From contig NZ_FNYV01000001.1 of the NCBI RefSeq assembly GCF_900109115.1, positions 372,001 through 436,000 on the forward strand: a stretch of 64,000 bases of DNA. Direction: 5' to 3'. Numbering within the stretch: the first letter of the stretch is position 1; each line of letters opens with the position of its first letter. The notes under the pieces are model-generated. The model was not told the DNA's origin. It worked only from the letters and a program-made list of their open reading frames with translations, and did not search any database. Made by a program: the position numbers and the translations under genes. Below are positions 9,210 to 17,785 of the stretch, piece by piece. The DNA comes from Micromonospora phaseoli (GTDB lineage: Bacteria > Actinomycetota > Actinomycetes > Mycobacteriales > Micromonosporaceae).

Positions 9210-9670
9210 GAAATCGCGACCAGCCGTGCGACGTAGGTGACGAGACGGGGCAGGAAATGGTCCCAGCCGTTGACGTGGTCGCGGTAGTGCTCCTCGAGCA
9301 CGGCCGCCTCCCAGCCTCTCTCCCGGAACCCCGTCTCGGTGAGGCGCAGCAGCGTGCCTGCGCCCGACGGGACCAGATCGAAGGTCACCAGGAGCGAGTT
9401 TGTCGGCGTCGCGGCCGAGGCCGCATCGTACACCCACCGGAAGGAGAACCGCCGGGGCGGGTCGGCCTCCACCACCGTGAGCGGTTCGACATGCGGATCC
9501 GGCGTGGCGTTGTCACCGAAGGAGATGACTCCGGTGGCACCGGGAACGGGCTGGAACTCTGCCTCGTCCGGCCACCACTGCCGCAGGTGTTCGGGTCTGC
9601 TGACGACCTCGTAGACCACCTCGGGGGTGGCGTCGACGCGAATCTCCCGCTCGATGCTGCCGTACTCCAT
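9206..9670 (-). CDS. SRPBCC (AHSA1-like) protein, first gene of the ArsR operon
   Basis: A 154-residue AHSA1-type protein: IEREIRVDATPEVVYEVVS, HLRQWWPDEAEFQP, and the C-terminal helix DHVNGWDHFLPRLVTYV, typical of the ligand-binding START-like fold. The start is the ATG at 9670, where a GAGGAGCG ribosome-binding site sits 6 nt upstream; starting further upstream would translate the operator sequences themselves. Stop overlaps the ArsR start (ATGA). The promoter overlaps both palindromic operators, so expression is probably held off until a ligand releases the repressor. The ligand is unknown. Confidence 0.87.
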   Translation of the reverse strand: MEYGSIEREIRVDATPEVVYEVVSRPEHLRQWWPDEAEFQPVPGATGVISFGDNATPDPHVEPLTVVEADPPRRFSFRWVYDAASAATPTNSLLVTFDLVPSGAGTLLRLTETGFRERGWEAAVLEEHYRDHVNGWDHFLPRLVTYVARLVAIS

Positions 9671-9689
9671 CGGCACGCTCCTCCATTTC

Positions 9690-9706
9690 CGCAACCAGTG
9701 GTTGCG
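9690..9706. promoter_or_regulatory. Operator palindrome O2
   Basis: CGCAACCAGTGGTTGCG, a perfect 8-bp inverted repeat around one central base, 20 bp upstream of the SRPBCC start codon. On the minus strand it lies just after a TAGAGT -10 candidate, covering the expected transcription start. Confidence 0.85.
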
Positions 9707-9712
9707 CATGAC

Positions 9713-9741
9713 TCTAGGACGATCCGTCGTCATACGCAACC
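9713..9741 (-). promoter_or_regulatory. Promoter of the SRPBCC-ArsR operon
   Basis: On the minus strand TTGCGT (-35 candidate, inside operator O1) is followed after 17 nt by TAGAGT (-10 candidate, 4 of 6 to consensus). The transcription start would fall inside operator O2, an arrangement expected for a repressed promoter. Confidence 0.5.
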
Positions 9742-9751
9742 ACTGGTTGCG
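9735..9751. promoter_or_regulatory. Operator palindrome O1
   Basis: CGCAACCACTGGTTGCG, the same perfect 8-1-8 palindrome as at 9690-9706 with only the central base changed in orientation. Centre-to-centre distance is 45 bp, a little over four helical turns. Confidence 0.85.
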
Positions 9752-9762
9752 CATGGGTGGCG

Positions 9763-10185
9763 CTAGAGGTCGAGAAGCAGGGTGCGGGGGCCGACGTTGA
9801 CGCTCTCCACCAGCATGTGTGCCCGGAAGCGCCCGGTCTCGACCTGCGCGCCGCGCTGGCGTAGCGCCTGGACCACCTCATCGACCAGAGGCTCGGCCAC
9901 TTCTGCCGGGGCCGCCGCGGTCCAGGTCGGGCGCCGGCCCTTGCGGGCGTCGCCGTAGAGGGTGAACTGGCTGACGACGAGGATCGGCGCGCCGACGTCG
10001 GCCGCCGACCGCTCGTCGTCCATGATGCGCAGCTCGTGCACCTTGCGGGCCATCGTGCGGGCGATCTCGACGGTGTCGGTGTGGGTCACCCCCAGCAGTA
10101 CCAACAGCCCGTCGGCGACCGCGCCGACCACCTCACCTTCGACGGTGACGCTGGCCCGGCCGACCGTCTGCACCACCGCCCGCAT
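9763..10185 (-). CDS. dtd: D-aminoacyl-tRNA deacylase
   Basis: A 140-residue Dtd enzyme, which hydrolyses D-aminoacyl-tRNAs (and glycyl-tRNA-Ala mischarges) and so protects translation. It starts [17 protein letters not shown] as the family does; the catalytic SQFTLYGD motif and the C-terminal GP-containing motif (NVGPRT) that encodes the cross-subunit chirality check are present, though the latter varies slightly from the usual NTGPVT. Length is normal (about 145). Its ATG shares one base with the TGA of the upstream methyltransferase gene (TGATG), suggesting coupled translation. Confidence 0.95.
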   Translation of the reverse strand: MRAVVQTVGRASVTVEGEVVGAVADGLLVLLGVTHTDTVEIARTMARKVHELRIMDDERSAADVGAPILVVSQFTLYGDARKGRRPTWTAAAPAEVAEPLVDEVVQALRQRGAQVETGRFRAHMLVESVNVGPRTLLLDL

Positions 10186-11669
10186 CAGGCGCCGACCCGC
10201 TCGATGAAGCCCCGCTCGACCAGGTGCGCCACGATCGGCCCGGCCGCCTCGGCCAACTCGTCCACGGTCACATCGTGGGCGACCGCGAGCAGCGCGAGTT
10301 GGTCGCGCAGCGGCAGCCGCCCGTCGGCCCCGCCCACCAGGGCCAGTACCAGCGGGTCGATCTCCTCGGTCCAGCGCAGCCCCGCAGGCATGGCGAGGAC
10401 CTGGCGGTCCACCGCCCAGCCATCGGGACCCATGGTCGCCTCCTGCCGCAGCTGAAGCCCGTCGGCAGCGCGGTAACGCTCGGCCAGCAGCCCGTCGGTG
10501 TCCCGCCCGTGCAGCCAGTCCTGCCGGTCGAACCAGTCGGCGATCCGGTCGCCCAGGGGCGTCTGGACCCGCTGGCGCAGGTCCTCCACCCGGGTCACCG
10601 GGTCGTCGTGGCCGGCTCGGCGCAGCGAGACGATGCCGAACCCGATCGCCTCCACCTTGTGCGCGTCGAACCAGTCCAGCCAGTCGGCCATCCGCTGCGG
10701 GTCGGCCGCCTCCCCGACATCGGTCAGCCACAGGTTGACGTACGCCATCGGGTCCGCGACCTCGCGCTGGATCACCCAGGCGTCCAGGCCGGTGCCGGCG
10801 AACCAGCCGGCCACCCGCTCGCCCCAGTCCTCACCGGCAACGTGCACCCAGTTGGCGAGGTACTGCATGGTGCCGCCCTCGGTGAGCAGGTCGGGAGCGG
10901 CGGCAGCCAACTCGGCGCCGATCGCGTCGCCAACCCGGCCGGAGTCGCGGTAGACGTGCGTGGTGGTCCCCGGCCCCACCACGAACGGCGGGTTGCTGAC
11001 CACCAGGTCGAAGCGACGACCGGCCACCGGCGCCACCATGTCGCCACGCAGCAGTTCCCAGTCCTGGCCGTTGAGGGCGGCGGTGGTGGCGGCGAACCGC
11101 AACGCCCGCCGCGAGACGTCGGTGGCGGTGACCCGCCGGGCGTGGGTACCCAGGTGCAGCGCCTGCACGCCCGAGCCGGTGCCGAGGTCGAGTGCGCTCT
11201 CCACCGGCCGTCGGACGGCCGCCCCGATCATCGTCTGGGTCGCCCCGCCGATGCCCAGGACGTGCTCGGCGTGCAGCGGGCGGCCCGGACGGGCGCTGGC
11301 CGGCACGTCCGCGAGCACCCACCAGTCGTCGCCGTACGGTTCCAGGTCCAACCCCATCCGTAGCCCGTCGCCGTGTCGCTCGACCAGCCCCGCGTCGAGT
11401 GCCTCGGCGATCGACAGTGGCGAGAGCGCGGCGGCGACGGCGGCCTCCGACTCGGTCTGTTCGCAGATGAACACCCGGATCAGGGTGGCGAGCGGATCGC
11501 GGTCGGCGGTGGCGCGCAGCGCGGCGCGGAAGTCGTTGCGGGCCACCCCGCCGGTGGCCTGCGGGCCGAGCCGCCCGGCGATGCCGTTGGCGGTGAAAGT
11601 GGCTCGGATCAACGCGGTCCGCAGCGCCTCGACGCCGGCGGGGGAGAGCAGCATGTCATGTCCATCCAC
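10185..11669 (-). CDS. Class I SAM-dependent methyltransferase (small-domain, NPPF type)
   Basis: A 494-residue protein with an N-terminal winged-helix-like region (about 1-140) and a Rossmann methyltransferase domain: SAM-binding [14 protein letters not shown] followed by SNPPF (Asn226-Phe229), the catalytic tetrapeptide of N-methyltransferases acting on glutamine or on nucleic acid bases. The C-terminal 200 residues hold a further helical region. Target unknown; similar actinobacterial proteins are annotated only as methyltransferases. The GTG at 11669 has AGGA 7 nt upstream; an ATG at 11654 is an alternative. The stop overlaps dtd by one base (TGATG), so the two form an operon. Confidence 0.85.
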   Translation of the reverse strand: MDGHDMLLSPAGVEALRTALIRATFTANGIAGRLGPQATGGVARNDFRAALRATADRDPLATLIRVFICEQTESEAAVAAALSPLSIAEALDAGLVERHGDGLRMGLDLEPYGDDWWVLADVPASARPGRPLHAEHVLGIGGATQTMIGAAVRRPVESALDLGTGSGVQALHLGTHARRVTATDVSRRALRFAATTAALNGQDWELLRGDMVAPVAGRRFDLVVSNPPFVVGPGTTTHVYRDSGRVGDAIGAELAAAAPDLLTEGGTMQYLANWVHVAGEDWGERVAGWFAGTGLDAWVIQREVADPMAYVNLWLTDVGEAADPQRMADWLDWFDAHKVEAIGFGIVSLRRAGHDDPVTRVEDLRQRVQTPLGDRIADWFDRQDWLHGRDTDGLLAERYRAADGLQLRQEATMGPDGWAVDRQVLAMPAGLRWTEEIDPLVLALVGGADGRLPLRDQLALLAVAHDVTVDELAEAAGPIVAHLVERGFIERVGA

Positions 11670-11849
11670 ACCGTCATCCTGCCTGGTGGAGCCCGGTCCA
11701 GGCGTGACGGCCCGTGACATTTTCCATCAATCGACGCGCATCTCTGTTATATCCATCGATCAAACGCTAGCATCTCCTCCAACTCAGTCCATGGTGCGGA
11801 CCGCCCGGCCAGAAGCCCGGGTCGGCCGCCCAGGTAAGGGAGGCAGACG

Positions 11850-13070
<1,221 letters not shown>

Positions 13071-13081
13071 CCCTGATGAAG

Positions 13082-13128
13082 TGGACCGGCCCGGCGGACA
13101 GCTCGACCCGATCCGCCGGGCCGGTCCA
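13082..13128. terminator. Bidirectional terminator between the protease and iron ABC genes
   Basis: A perfect 17-bp inverted repeat (arm TGGACCGGCCCGGCGGA, 13082-13098, with its complement at 13112-13128) and a 13-nt loop, 12 nt after the protease stop codon and 40 bp before the end of the convergent ABC ATPase gene. No U-tract, but stem strength and position support termination. Confidence 0.65.
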
Positions 13129-13167
13129 TGCCGCTAGTGCTCCTACCCCGCAAAGCCCTCGTACCAG

Positions 13168-14235
13168 TCAGGCGGTGAGCTGATACTCGGCCGGAAGGCC
13201 GGCGAGGGTCCGTGCCGGGAACGCCCGTGCCGCGCCATCCACCCGCACGGTGACCTCGCCACCCAGGGGTACCGGGGCGGCACCGTCAAGAATCCGGGCG
13301 GTGACCTGGGTGCCGTCGGCGAGACGGAGCCCGATCAGCGCGTCGTGGCCATGAAAGTCGTGTCGCAGGACGGTCGCGGCGACCGCGTCCCGACCGTCGG
13401 CGAAGCGGAGCTGCTCGGGCCGAACCAGGACGGTGGCCGGGCCGTCGGCCGTCGCACCGGTGACCGGGAGGATCCCCAGGGCGGTACGCGCAGCACCCTG
13501 CTCGACCACCGCCGGCAGCAGCATCGCGTCGCCGACAAACCCGGCGACCCAGGGGTCGGCCGGCTCGCGATAGATGGTGGTGGGCGGGGCGGACTGAACC
13601 ACCCGCCCCTCGCACAGGACCGCCACCTGGTCGGCTACCGAGAGCGCCTCGCCCTGATCGTGGGTGACCAACACACCGGTGGCGCCGTCGGCGCGCAGCG
13701 CCTCGCGTACGTCGTGCCGCAGTCCCGTACGCAGTCCCGCGTCGAGAGCACTGAACGGCTCGTCCAACAGCACCACCGACGGACGGGGTGCCAGGGCACG
13801 GGCCACCGCGACCCGCTGTTGCTGCCCGCCGGAGAGCTGATGCGGCATCCGGTCGCCGTACCCGGCGAGCCCGACCAGCGTCAGCACCTCGTCGATCCTG
13901 CCGGACCGCCGGGCGGCCCGGTCCAGCCCATATCCGACATTCTCCGCCACGCTCAGATGTGGGAAGAGCGCACCCTCCTGGGGCACCACGGCGATGTTGC
14001 GCCGATGCGCTGGCAGGTGCCGACCACCACCCGCGACCAGCGTGCCGTCGATGCGGATCTCCCCGGCGTCGAGTCGCTCGAAGCCGGCCAGGCAGCGCAG
14101 CAGCGTGGTCTTGCCACACCCGGACGGGCCGAGCACGGCGGTCAGTTGGCCGGCCGGGACGGTTAGGTCCGCCCCGACCAGGGCGTTCACCCGTCCATAT
14201 CGCTTGAACACACCGCTGAGTACGACGTCGCTCAT
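13168..14235 (-). CDS. Iron(III) ABC transporter ATP-binding protein (FbpC-like)
   Basis: A 355-residue ATPase subunit on the inner face of the membrane. Walker A GPSGCGKTT, Q-loop in VVPQEGALFPH, signature LSGGQQQRVAVARAL, Walker B VVLLDEPFSALD and the H-loop THDQ are all intact; residues about 245-350 form the C-terminal TOBE regulatory domain typical of the ferric-iron/spermidine branch. Starts at the ATG at 14235, where the domain begins; this ATG overlaps the stop of a 27-residue mini-ORF (ATGA), and two such mini-ORFs separate it from the permease gene. Third protein of the iron importer with the permease and binding protein upstream; an iron box precedes the operon. Confidence 0.93.
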   Translation of the reverse strand: MSDVVLSGVFKRYGRVNALVGADLTVPAGQLTAVLGPSGCGKTTLLRCLAGFERLDAGEIRIDGTLVAGGGRHLPAHRRNIAVVPQEGALFPHLSVAENVGYGLDRAARRSGRIDEVLTLVGLAGYGDRMPHQLSGGQQQRVAVARALAPRPSVVLLDEPFSALDAGLRTGLRHDVREALRADGATGVLVTHDQGEALSVADQVAVLCEGRVVQSAPPTTIYREPADPWVAGFVGDAMLLPAVVEQGAARTALGILPVTGATADGPATVLVRPEQLRFADGRDAVAATVLRHDFHGHDALIGLRLADGTQVTARILDGAAPVPLGGEVTVRVDGAARAFPARTLAGLPAEYQLTA

Positions 14236-14310
14236 GACGGCACTCCGCTTCGCTGCGTGCCGTCCTGAGGCACCCACGCGCTGCATTGATGATTCGCTCG
14301 CTGACGCTCG
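14231..14310. repeat. 80-bp tandem repeat, unit 1
   Basis: First of two directly adjacent 80-bp units separating the permease and ATPase genes. It differs from unit 2 (14311-14390) at two positions (14273 and 14299 region: T/C and C/G changes). On the minus strand each unit carries one short reading frame beginning ATGAGCGAGCG. Confidence 0.95.
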
Positions 14311-14315
14311 CTCAT
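14232..14315 (-). CDS. 27-residue overlap-coupled mini-ORF 1 (MSER leader)
   Basis: ATGAGCGAGCG... encodes MSERQRANHQ and ends TQRSGVPS, 27 residues in all. Its ATG overlaps the stop of mini-ORF 2 and its TGA overlaps the ATPase start codon, both as ATGA. It has no recognisable domain or ribosome-binding site of its own and may serve only to carry ribosomes from the permease to the ATPase cistron. Whether it is translated is inference; the frame and overlaps are seen directly. Confidence 0.4.
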   Translation of the reverse strand: MSERQRANHQCSAWVPQDGTQRSGVPS

Positions 14316-14390
14316 GACGGCACTCCGCTTCGCTGCGTGCCGCCCTGAGGCACCCACGGGCTGCATTGATGATTCGCTCGCTGACGCTCG
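14311..14390. repeat. 80-bp tandem repeat, unit 2
   Basis: Second 80-bp unit, directly abutting unit 1. The next 5 bases (CTCAT) repeat the unit's beginning and belong to the overlap with the permease stop codon, so the array reads permease end, unit 2, unit 1, ATPase start on the minus strand. Confidence 0.95.
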
Positions 14391-14395
14391 CTCAT
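14312..14395 (-). CDS. 27-residue overlap-coupled mini-ORF 2 (MSER leader)
   Basis: Same frame as mini-ORF 1, with Pro for Ala at residue 13 and Gly for Asp at residue 18. Its ATG overlaps the TGA of the permease gene as ATGA, and its TGA overlaps the ATG of mini-ORF 1. Translation is inferred from the unbroken stop-start chain. Confidence 0.4.
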   Translation of the reverse strand: MSERQRANHQCSPWVPQGGTQRSGVPS

Positions 14396-15996
14396 TGACG
14401 GTCCTCCTTGTCGAGCAGCCCGCTACGGGCGACTAGCAGCCAGGTGGGTAGTGCCGAGATCGCGACCAGCAGCGCGGCATAGGGCGCCGCCGCCGCGTAG
14501 GCGCCGACGGCCGTACTGGTCCACAGCTCGGTGGCCAGGGTGTCCGTGCCCGTCGGGCGCAGCAGCAGCGTGGCGGGCAACTCCTTCATCCCTGTGAGGA
14601 AGACCAGCGCGGCACCGGCTCCGATGCCGGGCAGCGTCAGCGGCAGGGTCACCGTGCGGAGCACCGTCCATGGTCCACGGCCGAGGGAACGGGCCACCTC
14701 TTCCAACCCTGCCGGGGACTGAAGGGCCGCACCGGCCACCGCGGCGACCGCCAACGGCAGGAACAGCGTGGCGTACGCGAGGGCCAGCAGCCACCGGGTC
14801 TGGTAGAGGGGGTACGCGACGTTGATGCCGAAGAAGATCAGCGAGAGCCCGACAACCACACCGGGCAGGGCGTGTGCGAGGTATGCCAGCCGGTCCAGCG
14901 CGGTGGTCAGCGGGCCCGGTGCGCGAGCCGTGAGCAGGCCCAAGGGCAGCGCCAGCAGCATGGTCAGCGCGGCGCCGGCCACCGAGACCGTCAGCGAGTT
15001 CCCGGCCGCGGTGAGCACCTCGGGCAGCGCTCCCGGGCGGGACATGCCGGCCGCGAGCCGCCGCGCCAGGCTGACTGCCGGCACGCCGAGCGCCAGCCCG
15101 GCAACGCCGAGCAGCGCCGCGATCGCCGGCAGCCGGGCCGCGCCGAGGCGCAGCCGCAACGCGGGACGCCGGGCGCCGCCGAGCCGGGCGTAGCGAGCGC
15201 CGCGCCGTCGGGTCGCGGTCTCGCCCGCCAGCAGCAGGACGGTCAGCGCCACCAGCACGCTGGAGAGCACCACCGCGCCGGTTCTATCGAAGCCCAGGTC
15301 GAAGGCGACGAAGATGGCCCGGGTGAAGGTGTCGGCGCGCAGGATGGAGACTGCCCCGAAATCGGACAGCACGTAGAGGGCGACCAGCAGCGCACCGGCG
15401 GCGGTGGCCGGGCGGATCTGCCGCAACGTCACCGCCGTGAAAGTCTGCCAGCCGCTACGTCTCAATGACCGGGAGACCTCCTCCTGAGCCGGGTCGGCAC
15501 CGCGTAGCGCAGCCGCGACCGGCAGCAGCACGTACGGGTAGGAGCAGAGGGTCAGCACCAGTGCCGCCGGCCAGAATCCCTCCAGCCGGGGTGCCGCCGA
15601 GACCCAGGCGAACGCGGCGATGTAGGTGGGCACGGCCAGCGGCAGCGACGCCAGCACGGCGAAGAGCCGGCGGCCAGGCAGGTCGGTGCGGGTGACGAGG
15701 AAGGCGGTGCCGACGCCGAGTAACACGCAGGCCGTGGTGACCACCGTGGCCAGCCCGAGGCTGCGCAGGGCGAGTAACCCGACCCGCGTGCTCCACAGCT
15801 CTCCGACGATCGTGTCCCAGCCGGCCTCGGCGGTCCGTACGGCGAGGTAGGCCAGGGGTATCAGAGCCACAGCCACCGTCGCGGTCGAGGCCGCGAGCAG
15901 CGTCGGGCGTGGCGCCAGTCGGCGCGCCCTTCCGCGTACGCCAGGCAGGGCCGGCCCGGTCCGGGGCGGCCCTGCGGTGGTCGTCGGAGCGGTCAG
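14392..15996 (-). CDS. Iron(III) ABC transporter permease (FbpB-like, duplicated)
   Basis: A 534-residue inner-membrane permease made of two fused BPD-type halves with about 12 membrane spans. Each half has its ATPase-contacting EAA loop: EEVSRSLRRSGWQTF and EEVARSLGRGPWTVL. The first standard start codon in frame, GTG at 15876, would cut into the first helix; the frame stays open upstream and reads TAPTTTAGPPRTGPALPG, and full length then matches FbpB relatives (about 530). The only start there is CTG at 15996, overlapping the binding-protein stop as CTGA. I therefore give 15996, with 15876 as the conservative alternative. Second gene of the iron uptake operon; its TGA overlaps a mini-ORF. 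Confidence 0.85.
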   Translation of the reverse strand: MTAPTTTAGPPRTGPALPGVRGRARRLAPRPTLLAASTATVAVALIPLAYLAVRTAEAGWDTIVGELWSTRVGLLALRSLGLATVVTTACVLLGVGTAFLVTRTDLPGRRLFAVLASLPLAVPTYIAAFAWVSAAPRLEGFWPAALVLTLCSYPYVLLPVAAALRGADPAQEEVSRSLRRSGWQTFTAVTLRQIRPATAAGALLVALYVLSDFGAVSILRADTFTRAIFVAFDLGFDRTGAVVLSSVLVALTVLLLAGETATRRRGARYARLGGARRPALRLRLGAARLPAIAALLGVAGLALGVPAVSLARRLAAGMSRPGALPEVLTAAGNSLTVSVAGAALTMLLALPLGLLTARAPGPLTTALDRLAYLAHALPGVVVGLSLIFFGINVAYPLYQTRWLLALAYATLFLPLAVAAVAGAALQSPAGLEEVARSLGRGPWTVLRTVTLPLTLPGIGAGAALVFLTGMKELPATLLLRPTGTDTLATELWTSTAVGAYAAAAPYAALLVAISALPTWLLVARSGLLDKEDRQ

Positions 15997-17051
15997 GGCA
16001 CCAACCCCGAGTCCTTGATCATGCTGACGGTGGCGTCAAGCGTGTCCAGGTCATTCAGGTCGATCTGCGGCACGGCCAGGTCGGCCAGCGCGGGCACGTA
16101 CGCCGGGCCCGGCACCCCGGTGATCACCGGGTACTCGAAGGTCTGTTCGGCGAAGTGCGTCTGCGCCTCGGTGCCGAGCAGGAAGTCCACGAACTTTTGC
16201 GCGTCAGGGTCGGTGGCGGACCGGTTGAGCACACCCACGCCGGCAACATTGACCAGAGCGCCGGTGTCACCGCCGGGGAAGAAGTGCAGCTTGACCTTCA
16301 GCGCCTCCGGGGTGGTGCCCTTCTCCTTGGCGATCTCGCCCAGGTAGTAGTGGTTCACCAGGCCGACCGGGACGACGCCGCTGTTCACGTCCTCGACGAT
16401 CTTGCCGTTGCCGTCGCGGATCTGTGGGTCGTTCGCCTTGAGCCCGGCCAGGAACTCCTCGGCCTTGGCGTCGCCGTGCTGCACCCGGATGGCGGTGACG
16501 AACGCCTGGAACGAGGCGTTCGTCGGTGCGAACGCGACCTTTCCCTTCCACTGCGCAGCGGTCAGGTCGAACACGGAGTTCGGAAGCTGGTCGGCCGGCA
16601 CCTGATCCGGGTTGTAGGCCAGCACCCGGGCGCGGGCGCTCACCCCGACCCACTGGCCGTTGCCGGCGCGGTAGGTCGGCGGCACCTTTTCGACGGTCGT
16701 CTCGGAGAGGGTGCTGAACATGCCGCGCTTGGCCACCGTGCCCAACGCCCCGGCGTCCTGGGCGAAGAACACGTCGGCCGGGGACTTGTCGCCCTCCTCG
16801 ACCAACTGGGCGGCGAGCTGCGCGGTGCTCGCGTAACGCGCGTTGACGGTGATCCCGGTCTGCTGGGTGAACTTGTCCAACAGCGGCTTGACCAGTTGTT
16901 CGTTGCGTCCGCTGTAGACGGTGATCTGCTTGTCGTCCGCCTTGCCGAGATCGGCGGCGGTACCCTCTTCGTCGGATCCGCAGGCGGCCAGGCCGATGGT
17001 GAGCAGGCTGGCAGCGATCAGCACGCGGGTGGTGCGGCGGGTGGCGAGCAA
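15993..17051 (-). CDS. Iron(III) ABC transporter substrate-binding lipoprotein (FbpA/FutA-like)
   Basis: A 352-residue lipoprotein on the outer face of the membrane that captures ferric iron. Signal sequence ends in LAAC with Cys24 as the lipidation site. The mature start KQITVYSGRNEQLVKPLL and the NHYY tyrosine pair, which coordinates iron in this family, identify it. The start is TTG at 17051, supported by AGAGG six bases upstream; there is no ATG or GTG that would keep the signal peptide whole. An IdeR/DmdR-type iron box lies 40 bp upstream, so transcription should be repressed when iron is sufficient. First gene of the three-gene importer. Confidence 0.93.
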   Translation of the reverse strand: MLATRRTTRVLIAASLLTIGLAACGSDEEGTAADLGKADDKQITVYSGRNEQLVKPLLDKFTQQTGITVNARYASTAQLAAQLVEEGDKSPADVFFAQDAGALGTVAKRGMFSTLSETTVEKVPPTYRAGNGQWVGVSARARVLAYNPDQVPADQLPNSVFDLTAAQWKGKVAFAPTNASFQAFVTAIRVQHGDAKAEEFLAGLKANDPQIRDGNGKIVEDVNSGVVPVGLVNHYYLGEIAKEKGTTPEALKVKLHFFPGGDTGALVNVAGVGVLNRSATDPDAQKFVDFLLGTEAQTHFAEQTFEYPVITGVPGPAYVPALADLAVPQIDLNDLDTLDATVSMIKDSGLVP

Positions 17052-17090
17052 GGTTGACCTCTTCCAGGGCGGATGTGCGACGCGCAGAAG

Positions 17091-17109
17091 TTAGCACAGC
17101 CTAACCTCA
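17091..17109 (-). promoter_or_regulatory. IdeR/DmdR iron box
   Basis: Minus-strand TGAGGTTAGGCTGTGCTAA matches the actinobacterial iron-box consensus TTAGGTTAGGCTAACCTAA at 15 of 19 positions. It lies 40 bp upstream of the TTG start of the ferric-binding lipoprotein gene, so iron-dependent repression of the importer is expected. Confidence 0.75.
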
Positions 17110-17169
17110 CCTCTGAACGGGATGCGCGTCGGATCACGTCCTGCTGTCTTGTACCGGCAGGATGGAGGC

Positions 17170-17751
17170 ATGACGCTCGTACTGCCCATCGACCCGGAGG
17201 CGAACCGACTGCTGGCCCGCAGCCCGCTGGCCCTGCTCGTGGGGATGGTTCTCGACCAGCAGATTTCCATGGAGAAGGCGTTCTCCTCGCCGTACGTGCT
17301 GGCCCAACGGCTCGGCCACGACCTGGACGCCCGGGAGATCGCCGACCACGACCCGGAGGCCCTGGTGGCGATCTTCGCCCAGCCGCCCGCCCTGCACCGG
17401 TTCCCGAAGGCGATGGCGGCCCGGGTGCAGGAGGTGTGCCGGGTGCTGGTCGAACGCTACGACGGCGATGCCGCCCAGCTCTGGGCCGATCCGGCGGACG
17501 GCCGTGCGCTACTCGCGCGGATCACCGCGCTGCCCGGGTTCGGTCGACAGAAGGCCCAGATCTTCCTCGCCCTGCTCGGCAAGCGGTTCGGGGTGCGGCC
17601 GCCGGGCTGGCAGGAGGCGGCCGGTTCCTACGGTGATCCGAACGCCCACCGGTCCGTTGCCGATGTCACCGATGCCGAGTCACTGCGCCTGGTCCGGGAG
17701 TACAAACAGCAGATGAAGGCGGCGGCGAAAGCGAAGGCCGGCGGGGACTGA
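17170..17751 (+). CDS. HhH-GPD-type base excision DNA repair protein
   Basis: A 193-residue helix-hairpin-helix protein related to 3-methyladenine DNA glycosylase/endonuclease III. The hairpin LPGFGRQKAQIFLALLG near residues 122-138 is the DNA-binding element, preceded by the helical core LVGMVLDQQISMEKAF. The conserved catalytic aspartate expected about 20 residues after the hairpin is not obvious; a DPNAHRSVADV segment supplies candidates, so activity is uncertain. Shorter than classical AlkA because the N-terminal beta domain is absent. ATG chosen with GGAGG 4 nt upstream. The start region overlaps the regulatory zone of the divergent iron importer. Confidence 0.85.
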   Translation: MTLVLPIDPEANRLLARSPLALLVGMVLDQQISMEKAFSSPYVLAQRLGHDLDAREIADHDPEALVAIFAQPPALHRFPKAMAARVQEVCRVLVERYDGDAAQLWADPADGRALLARITALPGFGRQKAQIFLALLGKRFGVRPPGWQEAAGSYGDPNAHRSVADVTDAESLRLVREYKQQMKAAAKAKAGGD

Positions 17752-17785
17752 GCGGGCCGCTTCCGACGATGGCAGGGGGCGGTCG

